DNA of 22,792 nucleotides, from IMG/VR virus record IMGVR_UViG_3300022842_000068, positions 1-22,792 of that record. One strand, given 5' to 3'. Source of the stretch: a virus. Shown piece by piece: positions 7,274 through 13,665 of this stretch. The translations under genes were made by a program, and so were the position numbers. The notes under the pieces were generated by a model that made no database searches, was not told where the DNA came from, and was given only the letters and a program-made list of their open reading frames with translations. How positions within the stretch are numbered: the stretch's first letter is position 1; each line of letters begins with the position of its first letter.

Positions 7274-7868
7274 AAGGGGAAAAATTCAGCAACCTGAGTT
7301 TGACGACTTTATGGTGGGTTACAATGAGGCGACGCGTCAACCCTTCCGCTCCGCTCAGGGTTCTAAATCAACAAATGCCGATCCCAAGCCTCCTACGACT
7401 TCTGTAAAAACCAAGGAGTATGCTCCTGCTCCCATAACTCCAGGAAGTGAAAAAGAAAGGCTTTTGATGGGCTTAAAAAAAGAACAGGCAGAGGTAGACA
7501 CTCAAAAGGCATTGCTTTCTAACTCTTTACAGGACTACCCTACCACCACCAATGTTAAGGATATAACAGACAGGATTTTAGGATTAAGAGAGCTGTGGTC
7601 CAGCTTCTCAGATAAGATCATTCATGTGATGGAACATGGGATTTTGCCAAATGAAGCTCCAATATTAGATCCTGAATTTGAGCGTGCTTTACCAAGTGAT
7701 AAATTTGAACTGGATAAAGCGATAAGGAACCTTAGAAGCAATATTTCTAAGTGGAGAAAGGCTTTTAATGCTGCCAAAACGGAAGCAAAAAAACAAGGCT
7801 ACACCACCAGACTGGCTCATGGCGAAATGAAAATGGACGCCATGGAGACTAAATTTAAAAGCTTATGA
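7257..7868 (+). CDS. Charged helical protein of unknown function
   Basis: The frame is open from 7212, but ATG 7257 is preferred because AAGGAG lies 3 bases upstream and the overlap with the preceding gene falls to 17 bases. The 203-residue product has a short N-terminal unit (MEKYLRRGKIQQPEFDDF) and a low-complexity linker rich in P, T and K. Two helical, coiled-coil-like stretches follow (ERLLMGLKKEQAEVDTQKAL and LDKAIRNLRSNISKWRKAF). A REP-like repeat is embedded in the coding sequence and supplies the residues PFRSAQG. It overlaps the next gene by 4 bases (ATGA), so it belongs to the same operon. No family is recognised. Confidence 0.6.
   Translation: MEKYLRRGKIQQPEFDDFMVGYNEATRQPFRSAQGSKSTNADPKPPTTSVKTKEYAPAPITPGSEKERLLMGLKKEQAEVDTQKALLSNSLQDYPTTTNVKDITDRILGLRELWSSFSDKIIHVMEHGILPNEAPILDPEFERALPSDKFELDKAIRNLRSNISKWRKAFNAAKTEAKKQGYTTRLAHGEMKMDAMETKFKSL
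7339..7362 (+). repeat. REP-like palindromic repeat inside a gene
   Basis: AACCCT and AGGGTT flank TCCGCTCCGCTC, giving 6-bp inverted ends. It is translated in frame as QPFRSAQGS. This resembles the CTTCGGCAAGCTCAGG-type repeats dispersed in many bacterial genomes, and is related to the copies at 18.5-22.5 kb but not identical to them. Confidence 0.5.
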
Positions 7869-8374
7869 AAGGCGTACTGGTGCTGCTGATGGGAAATTTG
7901 GCTAGTGGAAAAAGTAGTCTTATTGAGGCCGTGAAGCCTGATTTAAAAGACTCTGTAAATTGTCTGGGAATAGATGAATATAGAACCCTTTATGAGGCTC
8001 ATAACTACGAAAACGAAACAAAGGCTTGGACTGCTCTAATGTCTGACGTTTCAGAAAGTGAAAATGTGCTACTGGAAACGTCTGGCACTTCTAAATGGAT
8101 AAAGGAGATCAAAGCCTCCTGGACTGGCTTGATAATTAGTGTCCATCTAAAGACACCTGAGCATGTTTGTGCCAATAGGTTTTCTGACAGAAGAAAGTCA
8201 GGCTACAAGTCCCCTCCAATGCCGTTTTTTAAACCCTTCGATAAAGCCATTAAGGATATTGGCAGTTTGCTGATGTTTGAAAATAGCGAATACACGATTG
8301 ACGGAACGCTGCCTGAGGACATCGCCTCAAAGTATTTCTATTGTATTTTAGAGCAACACAATTTGCTTGCTTAA
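7865..8374 (+). CDS. P-loop kinase-like protein
   Basis: This 169-residue protein has a Walker A motif near its start (GNLASGKSS, residues 10-18). An acidic position follows in LGIDEY (~34-39), and ENVLLETSG (~67-75) may form the second strand and acceptor site. RFSDRRKSG (~108-116) resembles a basic lid. Size and layout suit small nucleotide, nucleoside or polynucleotide kinases, or zeta-toxin-like kinases, that transfer phosphate from ATP. Lying next to a ParB-fold protein and a glycosyltransferase, a role like phage 5-hydroxymethylpyrimidine DNA kinases is attractive, but the substrate cannot be read from sequence. It overlaps the upstream gene by 4 bases. Confidence 0.65.
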   Translation: MKGVLVLLMGNLASGKSSLIEAVKPDLKDSVNCLGIDEYRTLYEAHNYENETKAWTALMSDVSESENVLLETSGTSKWIKEIKASWTGLIISVHLKTPEHVCANRFSDRRKSGYKSPPMPFFKPFDKAIKDIGSLLMFENSEYTIDGTLPEDIASKYFYCILEQHNLLA

Positions 8375-8387
8375 TTTCTATCCTTGA

Positions 8388-8403
8388 AATGGCAATTGCC
8401 ATT
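8388..8403. promoter_or_regulatory. Palindrome AATGGCAATTGCCATT, first of three GGCAATTGCC sites
   Basis: This perfect 16-bp palindrome lies in the 68-bp gap before the ParB-fold gene and is preceded by CCTTGAA. The copy at 13635-13652 has the same context, and a partial copy lies at 15813. All three are intergenic. It could be an operator or a protein-binding site, for instance for the ParB-like protein or the terminase; this is inference. Confidence 0.5.
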
Positions 8404-8414
8404 CTTCTTATTTG

Positions 8415-8440
8415 TTGCAGTATTTAATTATTAACTGCAA
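8415..8440 (+). promoter_or_regulatory. Inverted repeat just upstream of the ParB-fold gene
   Basis: TTGCAGT (8415-8421) and ACTGCAA (8434-8440) are perfect inverted repeats separated by 12 A/T-only bases, ending two bases before the ATG at 8443. The arrangement suggests an operator or a leader hairpin controlling this start. Confidence 0.45.
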
Positions 8441-8442
8441 TT

Positions 8443-9051
8443 ATGATTAACGAACTGTTTCTCACCGAAAAGGTGAAGGTGTCTAATCTGATACCCAGTG
8501 TTAAAAATCCCCGAAAAATAAAGGCTGAAGAGAAACGGAAACTGTGGGAGCGTCTTCAAAAGTATGGCCTAATATCTATTCCTGTGCGTGATGCAGATGG
8601 TACGCTTCTTGGCGGTACGCAGCGTTGTGAGCTGCTTCGCCAGTATGGTTTTGGAGACATCGAAATAGATGTAAGAACGGCCACCAGGAAACTATCTGAG
8701 GAAGAGCTGAGGGAAGTGATGATTATTGAGAATCAACATGCTGGAGAGTTTGACATGGAGAAGCTCAAAGAAGAATTTGACGAATTTCTAAACCTTGATG
8801 ATTTTGGGATAATGCTGGAAGAGGCAGGGGCTCAAATAGCCGAGATGGTAGAAACTGACGAACCAGAAATGCCGATAGTGCCAAAGTTCTCTGAGAAGTA
8901 TAGTGCCGTGGTAATAGTCTGCACCAATGAGATAGACGAGAATAATCTTTTTGAAAAGCTAGAAATAGAAAGAGGACAATGTTATAAGAGCCAGAATGTA
9001 GGACTTATGAAAGTTATTGACGCTAAAAGACTGATGGAGCTATGGAAGTAA
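8443..9051 (+). CDS. ParB/sulfiredoxin-fold domain protein
   Basis: This 202-residue protein begins with a ParB-N-like domain: NPRKI at 22-26, then KYG, PVRDADGTLLGGTQR with GGTQR at 57-61 (equivalent to the GxxR nucleotide-binding box), then ELLRQYG. An acidic helical part follows (LSEEELREVMIIE), and then a distinct C-terminal unit (YSAVVIVCTNEIDE ... YKSQNVGLMKVI). The fold binds and hydrolyses nucleotides (CTP in ParB). In phages such proteins often sit beside DNA methylases, terminases or base-modification enzymes rather than partitioning plasmids. No helix-turn-helix of canonical ParB is evident. It overlaps the glycosyltransferase start by 10 bases, so the two are translationally coupled. 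Confidence 0.75.
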   Translation: MINELFLTEKVKVSNLIPSVKNPRKIKAEEKRKLWERLQKYGLISIPVRDADGTLLGGTQRCELLRQYGFGDIEIDVRTATRKLSEEELREVMIIENQHAGEFDMEKLKEEFDEFLNLDDFGIMLEEAGAQIAEMVETDEPEMPIVPKFSEKYSAVVIVCTNEIDENNLFEKLEIERGQCYKSQNVGLMKVIDAKRLMELWK

Positions 9052-9776
9052 AAGTGGTCATTCCTTCACATAAAAGGTGGGATAGAGTAAACACCATCTC
9101 TGCGGTAGATAACGCCATTTTGTGCGTAGAGGAATCTCAAGCCAAAATGTATGCAGCATGCAATCCTGGTATAGAAATAGTGACGCATCCAGATGCCATT
9201 ATTGGTTTGGCCAGAAAGAGAGATTGGATCATAAAGCACTTCAAAAACGTGATGATGCTGGATGATGACATTGCTAACCTCACACGTGTTTATACAGAAA
9301 AAGGCGAGGAAACAATTGTGGAACCAGATGTGGCTTATGACATTATCCAGCTTGCGGCTAATGCCTGTCATGATGCTGGGTTTTTTCTCTTCGGATTTTC
9401 TACGGCCCCTACTCCACTACACTTCAAGAGTCCAGAACCTGTGAGATTCTCAGGGTACTTCACTGGCTGTGCTCACGGTGTTTTGGAAGGTTCTAAGCTT
9501 TGGTATAATCCAGATATCATCTGTAATGAGGATTATTGGATTAGCTGCCTAAATGCCTACCATCATAGAGGTGGTTTTAAGGATTTAAGGTTTTACTGGA
9601 GACAGCGTGAGACTTTTGTGAATAGAGGTGGACTGGCAGAGTTTAGAAGCACAGATGCCGAGGAGCAAGATTTCAAGCTACTCCAGAAGGTTTTTGGTTC
9701 TGATGTTATATCTTTGAGAAAGAATAAAGGGAAGATGAAACACGCTTTCCAGAAAACATTTAAACTACCTTATTGA
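9042..9776 (+). CDS. GT-A glycosyltransferase, TET-associated (TAGT)-like
   Basis: This 244-residue protein opens with VVIPSHKRWDRVNT (5-18), then a GLARKRDWII segment (~55-64) and the metal-binding MMLDDD (DDD at 74-76), the hallmark order of GT-A enzymes that take sugar from a nucleotide donor. The pattern IPSxxR ... GLxxxRxWI ... LDDD resembles the family linked to TET/JBP oxygenases in phages, which sugar-modify hydroxymethylated bases in DNA. Downstream features include FSGYFTGCAHG and CNEDYWIS, which may supply the acidic catalytic residue. Coupling to the ParB-fold gene and proximity to a kinase favour a DNA-modification role over glycan synthesis. The acceptor is unproven, and no oxygenase is present in the window. 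Confidence 0.6.
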   Translation: MEVKVVIPSHKRWDRVNTISAVDNAILCVEESQAKMYAACNPGIEIVTHPDAIIGLARKRDWIIKHFKNVMMLDDDIANLTRVYTEKGEETIVEPDVAYDIIQLAANACHDAGFFLFGFSTAPTPLHFKSPEPVRFSGYFTGCAHGVLEGSKLWYNPDIICNEDYWISCLNAYHHRGGFKDLRFYWRQRETFVNRGGLAEFRSTDAEEQDFKLLQKVFGSDVISLRKNKGKMKHAFQKTFKLPY

Positions 9777-9905
9777 TATGGATAAGCTAATCAATTCGAG
9801 AATGTTATTGTCCATGGATTGAACCTGTAATATCTGAGGGCACAATATCTATCAATGTAGATTCTGGCTCTTATTGTTATTTATGAAATAATTGAGGATT
9901 CGCTG

Positions 9906-9937
9906 AAAGCCACCTGAGAAATCGTGTGGCTTTTTTT
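9906..9937 (+). terminator. Intrinsic terminator after the glycosyltransferase operon
   Basis: AAAGCCAC (9906-9913) pairs with GTGGCTTT (9926-9933) around a 12-base loop and ends in seven T residues (9931-9937). It lies 130 bases after the glycosyltransferase stop. Confidence 0.85.
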
Positions 9938-10024
9938 GCCAATATGAAGTAAAAAGCAGATAAAACGGTATTAATAAGGTTATTCAGGAACAAAAAGGGT
10001 AGTTCTAGAGTCGTTTGGTGATTG

Positions 10025-10032
10025 TACCTTTG
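10025..10032 (+). promoter_or_regulatory. TACCTTTG, Bacteroidota-type -7 box
   Basis: This is an exact match to the TAnnTTTG -7 element used by the Bacteroidota primary sigma factor. It lies between a terminator and the gene at 10104, predicting a leader of about 65 bases. No clear TTG -33 box is visible at the usual spacing, so this is a moderate call. Confidence 0.5.
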
Positions 10033-10103
10033 TGATGTTAAAGGCTATAGCTCTTGTCATGGGTATAGCTAATTTTTCATCAAAACGTTAAACAACTTTT
10101 ATT

Positions 10104-10361
10104 ATGTCAGAAATTACATTAGAACTAATTACCATTAAAGAATTAAAGGCAGTCCTAGAAAACACTCCAGATGATGCTACCATAATGCTTGCCAACAAAT
10201 CGGAAGAGCATGGAAGTCATAAAATTGCCACTACTATGAGCAAATCTCACGTTACAACTATTGTCAGAGCCGAGAACTTTAAAATGGCTGCTAAAGGGCA
10301 TCCAACAATTACTGAATTTCCTTATCTGATTTTGGAAACAGTTACTACTAAAATTGCGTAG
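10104..10361 (+). CDS. Small phage protein with ELKAVLENTPDDA motif
   Basis: This 85-residue monocistronic gene is bracketed by a promoter-like box and a terminator. The opening ITIKELKAVLENTPDDATIML resembles a widespread small phage protein type in which 'L-x-E-L-x-x-x-L-x-x-x-P-x-D-A-x-V' starts a helix-strand unit. The rest (GSHKIATTMSKSHVTTIV) is beta-prone. Function is unknown. Its own promoter and terminator suggest expression at a different time from the structural genes, perhaps early. Confidence 0.65.
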   Translation: MSEITLELITIKELKAVLENTPDDATIMLANKSEEHGSHKIATTMSKSHVTTIVRAENFKMAAKGHPTITEFPYLILETVTTKIA

Positions 10362-10417
10362 ATATTTTAGTTTGATTCGTATAATTGAAGCGGAAAGCGA
10401 GATAGGCCTTTAAGATT

Positions 10418-10447
10418 AAGCCCTCTAAGAATTCAGAGGGCTTTTTT
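10418..10447 (+). terminator. Intrinsic terminator
   Basis: AAGCCCTCT (10418-10426) pairs perfectly with AGAGGGCTT (10435-10443), with loop AAGAATTC, followed by six T residues (10442-10447). It ends the small monocistronic unit at 10104. Confidence 0.9.
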
Positions 10448-10528
10448 ATTGCCAAATCTTCTGATTCTGGCTGCCACATTTACTGCTCTTCTGTTTCTGT
10501 AAATCGCTCATTTTCATGAGATTTCTGA

Positions 10529-10559
10529 TGTAGTTAATTATTCACTTAAACATCAGAAC
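10529..10559 (+). promoter_or_regulatory. Shared upstream element, copy A
   Basis: TGTAGTTAATTAT (10529-10541) is followed after 12 bases by CAGAAC (10554-10559), two bases before the ATG at 10562. The same two-part arrangement precedes the starts at 12104 and 12550. Copies A and B also share GAGATT just upstream. It is probably a promoter or operator for co-regulated genes, with the second half near the ribosome entry site. Confidence 0.55.
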
Positions 10560-10561
10560 AC

Positions 10562-11260
10562 ATGAGAATTCGATTAAAAAATGGGACAAACGCCCCGAAA
10601 AATTCAAGTATTTTTAGATTTTGTAATCGTACCGGCAAGTCGGTAGATGAGTACTATGTATGGGCTAAAGAGTGCGGCCAACGAGCCTCCAATAATTACA
10701 AAGACAGGATGCTTTGTAAGAAATTTGGTCTGGCAGAAATCAGCGAAATTAAAGGTCATGCAGCAGTAAGTGATGACGTGCCTTTTTCATATTCAGATAT
10801 CAACAATTTTCTATTGAATGAAATCCAGAACCCTGCGGAACTGGCTTCTAATTATCTTATGGCCGTGGCCAATAGAGATATTGATGATAGTGTTCCGGGT
10901 TTTATTAATTCCCATTTAAGCCAAACCACCAAACAAAGCTTTGAACGCTTCTGTGATAAGAATAAGCTTTCGGATGTTTCTGCATCTTGGTTTAGTAAAG
11001 ATGGCCTTGAGCTAGATGTTCAGGCTATGGAGATGTCAACCACTTTTGGCCGTGAGATTACAGAGGAAGCTATTGTGGAATATTTGACCACTTACCGCAA
11101 AGGCAAATACAGGTCTTATAATGAATCTCACTTAGAGAAGTTTGAGGCAAGAATGGAAGAGCTCTGTGGCTTCAAAATCACTGAAAAATACGCAATGCAT
11201 CTTGACAACCTCGTTAGAGGCGAAATAGAAGTAATGGCGGATGAAGATGCCCCATTTTAA
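10562..11260 (+). CDS. Unknown accessory protein upstream of the methyltransferase
   Basis: This 232-residue soluble protein is basic at the start (MRIRLKNGTNAPKNSSI) and has an acidic end (EVMADEDAPF). The middle is helical with several aromatic and cysteine residues (DEYYVWAKECGQRASNNYKD). No family is recognised. The gene is preceded by the shared element and separated from the methyltransferase by only two bases, so the two are likely co-transcribed and may act in the same process. The last residues of the form D-x-D-A-P-F are reminiscent of acidic C-termini on phage DNA-metabolism proteins that contact partners, which is only a weak hint. Confidence 0.6.
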   Translation: MRIRLKNGTNAPKNSSIFRFCNRTGKSVDEYYVWAKECGQRASNNYKDRMLCKKFGLAEISEIKGHAAVSDDVPFSYSDINNFLLNEIQNPAELASNYLMAVANRDIDDSVPGFINSHLSQTTKQSFERFCDKNKLSDVSASWFSKDGLELDVQAMEMSTTFGREITEEAIVEYLTTYRKGKYRSYNESHLEKFEARMEELCGFKITEKYAMHLDNLVRGEIEVMADEDAPF

Positions 11261-11262
11261 TT

Positions 11263-12006
11263 GTGGGAAAGCTAACATATGAAGTGCCTGCAGAGTTGAA
11301 AGACTTTGCTGCCACTTTTGATGCTATCTCTTATAGGCATTCAGATTATGGAACGGTGTTTGGCGATTTCCTGGGCTACATCACTGGAGGATTTCTAGTA
11401 GATGGTGATCCTCTACTGGCAGCAGAACTTCAGCGAAAGTACGGAGATGACTACGGCAAGTTCAATGAACTCGTGGTCCATCTTATTAAAGCATATGGTG
11501 TAATGGTGAAGGATGATAATTCTTGGTACGATGGCCTTGGTATTTTCTATGAGATAATCGCCAGTAGGTATAAGTCAAGTGCTTTAGGTCAGTTTTTCAC
11601 ACCTCCGTGTGTTGTTGATTTAATGTCTAAGCTTATCAATCCAATTGAAAGAGAGACGGTCAATGATCCTTGCTGTGGAAGTGGCCGTTTAATTTTAGCT
11701 GCCAAAGTAGTTAACCCGAAACTGTGGGCATACGCGGCGGACGTAGATCCTATTTGTGCAAAAATGACAGCCGTAAATATGGCCATACATGGCTGTAATG
11801 GTGAAGTGGCCTGTATGAATACCTTAACAATGGACTGGCGTTTTGGCTATGTTGTGAATCCATATCTGGGCTTACCTGGTATAAATCCATTCCCTCACTT
11901 GCGGCCAGTCCACTGCTGGGAAGAGTCGCGATTCTATGTGAAAGCACCTGAGTTGAAAGCTGCTGCAGAACTTAAATTAGAGACTGGTCAGTTGGCCTTG
12001 TTTTAG
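11263..12006 (+). CDS. N6-adenine DNA methyltransferase-like protein with degenerate motif IV
   Basis: This 247-residue protein has a GTG start two bases after the previous stop. It carries GQFFTPPCVVDLM (109-121), typical of HsdM-type enzymes, motif I DPCCGSGRL (135-143), and an acidic pair D160/D162 for SAM binding. The catalytic NPPY/F of this class is not present; the nearest match is VVNPYLGL (199-201 NPY), where one proline is missing. It lacks a target-recognition domain of normal type I size. It may be a solitary phage methylase protecting the genome, or a SAM-binding relative that no longer methylates adenine. Confidence 0.7.
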   Translation: MGKLTYEVPAELKDFAATFDAISYRHSDYGTVFGDFLGYITGGFLVDGDPLLAAELQRKYGDDYGKFNELVVHLIKAYGVMVKDDNSWYDGLGIFYEIIASRYKSSALGQFFTPPCVVDLMSKLINPIERETVNDPCCGSGRLILAAKVVNPKLWAYAADVDPICAKMTAVNMAIHGCNGEVACMNTLTMDWRFGYVVNPYLGLPGINPFPHLRPVHCWEESRFYVKAPELKAAAELKLETGQLALF

Positions 12007-12063
12007 ACAAAAAATAATAGGATTATCGCTTTTAATATCCGTTTTGCTGGGAGAGATTACAGA

Positions 12064-12102
12064 TGTAGTTAATCATAAACGTAATCTTTAAAACACCAGA
12101 AC
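12064..12102 (+). promoter_or_regulatory. Shared upstream element, copy B
   Basis: TGTAGTTAATCAT (12064-12076) is followed after 20 bases by CAGAAC (12097-12102), one base before the ATG at 12104. It has the same layout as copies at 10529 and 12519, and shares GAGATT further upstream with copy A. Confidence 0.55.
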
Positions 12103-12103
12103 A

Positions 12104-12283
12104 ATGCAAAAAATCATCTTGACAATCGCGAAAAATGAGAATTCAACTTTCGAAGCCGCAAATGGCCGGTACCAGTTCACGTCAAATAAGGGCGAGTCTG
12201 TACCAGCTTTTAGATTCAGAATTAACAAGCACTTTATGAACTCTGCAAGTACAGCCCAAATCTTCTTTGTGCATGAAAAATAA
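12104..12283 (+). CDS. Small 59-residue protein, unknown
   Basis: A short ORF reads MQKIILTIAKNENSTFEAAN, then contains RYQFTSNKGE and PAFRFRINKHF, and ends FFVHEK. It starts one base after the CAGAAC half of the shared upstream element, which is the best evidence that it is real. Its last 11 bases overlap the next small gene, suggesting coupling. The beta-strand-rich composition suggests a small folded domain. Function is unknown. Confidence 0.6.
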   Translation: MQKIILTIAKNENSTFEAANGRYQFTSNKGESVPAFRFRINKHFMNSASTAQIFFVHEK

Positions 12284-12470
12284 AGCCAAGCACAAAGCCA
12301 AAATCATTGCTCTACTTCCAGAAGTAGAGCAAGTGGCCGTGAAAGCATATTTCAAGAAACACCCGGACAAAGTTTGGGGAGAGCAAAGAAGCTTGCTAAA
12401 AGGTCATTCAGACCTTCCGTTATTTTCAGCTGCATCGGACGAAAAGCAGCAAGACTTATTTGAGCAGTAA
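12273..12470 (+). CDS. Small basic protein, unknown
   Basis: This 65-residue product from ATG 12273 reads MKNKAKHKAKIIALLPEVEQ at its start, then contains KAYFKKHPDKVWGEQ and a C-terminal LPLFSAASDEKQQDLFEQ. A TTG six bases upstream in frame is less likely as a start. The tail LPLF ... DLFEQ resembles short QxLxLF-type clamp-binding or partner peptides found on DNA-metabolism proteins, which would agree with its RadC and RarA-like neighbours; this is inference. A hairpin follows the stop directly. Confidence 0.6.
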   Translation: MKNKAKHKAKIIALLPEVEQVAVKAYFKKHPDKVWGEQRSLLKGHSDLPLFSAASDEKQQDLFEQ

Positions 12471-12474
12471 ACAA

Positions 12475-12498
12475 AAAGCCCAGCGTCAACTGGGCTTT
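12475..12498. terminator. Hairpin between small gene and RadC-like gene
   Basis: AAAGCCCAG (12475-12483) pairs perfectly with CTGGGCTTT (12490-12498) around CGTCAA. The T-tract is short on the + strand and longer on the - strand, so it may act in both directions or only partly terminate. It supports placing the next gene's start downstream at 12550. Confidence 0.6.
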
Positions 12499-12518
12499 AC
12501 TGTTCTTAAAAAATCAAT

Positions 12519-12539
12519 TGTAGTTAATCATCTCAGAAC
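12519..12539 (+). promoter_or_regulatory. Shared upstream element, copy C
   Basis: TGTAGTTAATCAT (12519-12531) is followed after only two bases by CAGAAC (12534-12539), ten bases before the ATG at 12550. The 13-base block is identical to copy B. Confidence 0.55.
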
Positions 12540-12549
12540 GAGTGTAAAA

Positions 12550-13008
12550 ATGGACAAAAAATTTAGAATACCAAACATTAAGATGACAATGAAGTACAAG
12601 ACACGAGTGCCAAAAGAGGAGTTATATCATATAACCTCCATCGAAGACGCTTATAATGCTTTCATGGAAGTCTTTAACGCAGACAATGTAGACTGGTTTG
12701 AAGAGGCATTTATCTTATGTCTCAACAGATGCAATAAAGTGATAGGCAGCTATAAGATTTCGCAGGGTGGTATATCAGGAACCATTATGGACCCGAAAAT
12801 AATATTCGGGGTGGCACTCACATGCCAGTCCTCGGCCATTATTGTGGCACACAATCACCCCAGCGGAAACCTTAAACCGTCCAATTCAGATACCGCGTTG
12901 ACTAATAAATTAAAGGAGGCCGGTAAGTTATTAGACATTTCAGTAATAGATCATTTAATTATTTCATCAGAAGGGTTTTACTCCTTCGCTGAGGCAGGCA
13001 AACTATGA
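12550..13008 (+). CDS. RadC-like JAB/MPN domain protein
   Basis: This 152-residue protein carries the JAMM zinc-protease signature: an acidic helix with E51/E52 (WFEEAFILCL), then HNHPSG (H101, H103) and D114 in SNSDTALT, giving H-x-H-x10-D. That spans essentially a lone RadC C-terminal domain. Despite its name this family is not proven to act in recombinational repair; it is common in phages, plasmids and conjugative elements. The frame is open from 12460, but a hairpin and the shared upstream element lie inside that extension, so ATG 12550 is chosen. It overlaps the next gene by four bases (ATGA). Confidence 0.85.
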   Translation: MDKKFRIPNIKMTMKYKTRVPKEELYHITSIEDAYNAFMEVFNADNVDWFEEAFILCLNRCNKVIGSYKISQGGISGTIMDPKIIFGVALTCQSSAIIVAHNHPSGNLKPSNSDTALTNKLKEAGKLLDISVIDHLIISSEGFYSFAEAGKL

Positions 13009-13577
13009 GCAGATACGATTTAAAAACAGTTAACCAGTATGATTTTTTTGAATGCTCTTCAGCTTTACAAAAGAGTATCAGAAGGGGAATAGAGGATGAA
13101 GCCATGTTTTGGGCAGTGGAACTGTTCAATTCCAATTTTCATGAATACATCTGGAAACGGCTACGTATAATGAGTAGCGAGGATGTAGGACTAGCAGAGC
13201 CAAATCTTTCTTCTGAAATATATGCCCTTTACATGATGCATAAAGAGCAGGCCAAAAAGAAGGACGACAAGAATAAGCCAGAGCGTTTATTTTTAACTCA
13301 TGCGGTTTTGAAGCTGTGCCGTTCTAAAAAGTCAAGAACCATAGATTGGGCATTGATTTACTTTTGGGGCTGCCATCAAAAACGGCTGCGACCTGTTCCA
13401 GACTATGCTTTTGATAAGCATAATGAGAAGGGAAGAAAGCTGAAAAGAAGTTGGAAACACTTTTTTGAAGAAGGAACAATTTTAGTATCTGACGCCAAGC
13501 ATCCTACCGAGGAAGCTTATAAGGAACTTGCAGAGTCTTCAATCTTAAAGACCTGTGGTGATGGATTATTTGATTAA
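13005..13577 (+). CDS. Free-standing RarA/MgsA C-terminal-like protein
   Basis: This 190-residue protein resembles the C-terminal (lid and tetramerisation) half of the RarA/MgsA clamp-loader-like ATPase. It has ALQKSIRRGIEDEAMFWAVE, then MSSEDVGLAEP (56-66, a strong family phrase), ERLFLTHAVLKLCRSKKSRTID in two steps, and near the end VPDYAFDKHNEKGRK and HFFEEGTIL. No Walker A or B motifs are present, so the ATPase half is missing. RarA acts at stalled forks in the host; a domain-only phage version could modify host RarA or replace part of a clamp-loader-like complex. It is co-translated with the RadC-like gene and followed by a terminator. Confidence 0.7.
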   Translation: MSRYDLKTVNQYDFFECSSALQKSIRRGIEDEAMFWAVELFNSNFHEYIWKRLRIMSSEDVGLAEPNLSSEIYALYMMHKEQAKKKDDKNKPERLFLTHAVLKLCRSKKSRTIDWALIYFWGCHQKRLRPVPDYAFDKHNEKGRKLKRSWKHFFEEGTILVSDAKHPTEEAYKELAESSILKTCGDGLFD

Positions 13578-13585
13578 TATAAATT

Positions 13586-13612
13586 GCCCTGCCATTTGGT
13601 GGGGCTTTTTTT
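13586..13612 (+). terminator. Intrinsic terminator before terS
   Basis: GCCCTGCCA (13586-13594) pairs with TGGTGGGGC (13597-13605), including two G-T pairs, and runs into seven T residues (13606-13612). It closes the RadC/RarA-like operon. Confidence 0.85.
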
Positions 13613-13634
13613 GTCCTAAAAACTTCTGCCCTTG

Positions 13635-13652
13635 AAACGGCAATTGCCGTTT
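13635..13652. promoter_or_regulatory. 18-bp palindrome AAACGGCAATTGCCGTTT upstream of terS
   Basis: This perfect 18-bp palindrome is preceded by CCCTTG, like the site at 8388, and lies 13 bases before the terS ATG. A site next to terS is also where a packaging signal or a terminase-autoregulation site could lie. Function is unproven. Confidence 0.5.
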
Positions 13653-13665
13653 TCCAGTTTTGGGC

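Larger units (their letters stand above)
9777..10103. other. 327-bp non-coding interval
   Basis: No convincing gene is seen on either strand. It contains a strong terminator (9906-9937), a TACCTTTG promoter-like box (10025-10032), and the pair GCTATA (10044-10049) and TATAGC (10064-10069), which could be an operator. It separates the putative modification operon from the early-type genes. Confidence 0.7.

Noticed and set aside
12460-12549. N-terminal extension of the RadC-like protein
   Set aside because: It contains a 9-bp hairpin and the shared upstream element, which indicate a regulatory gap.
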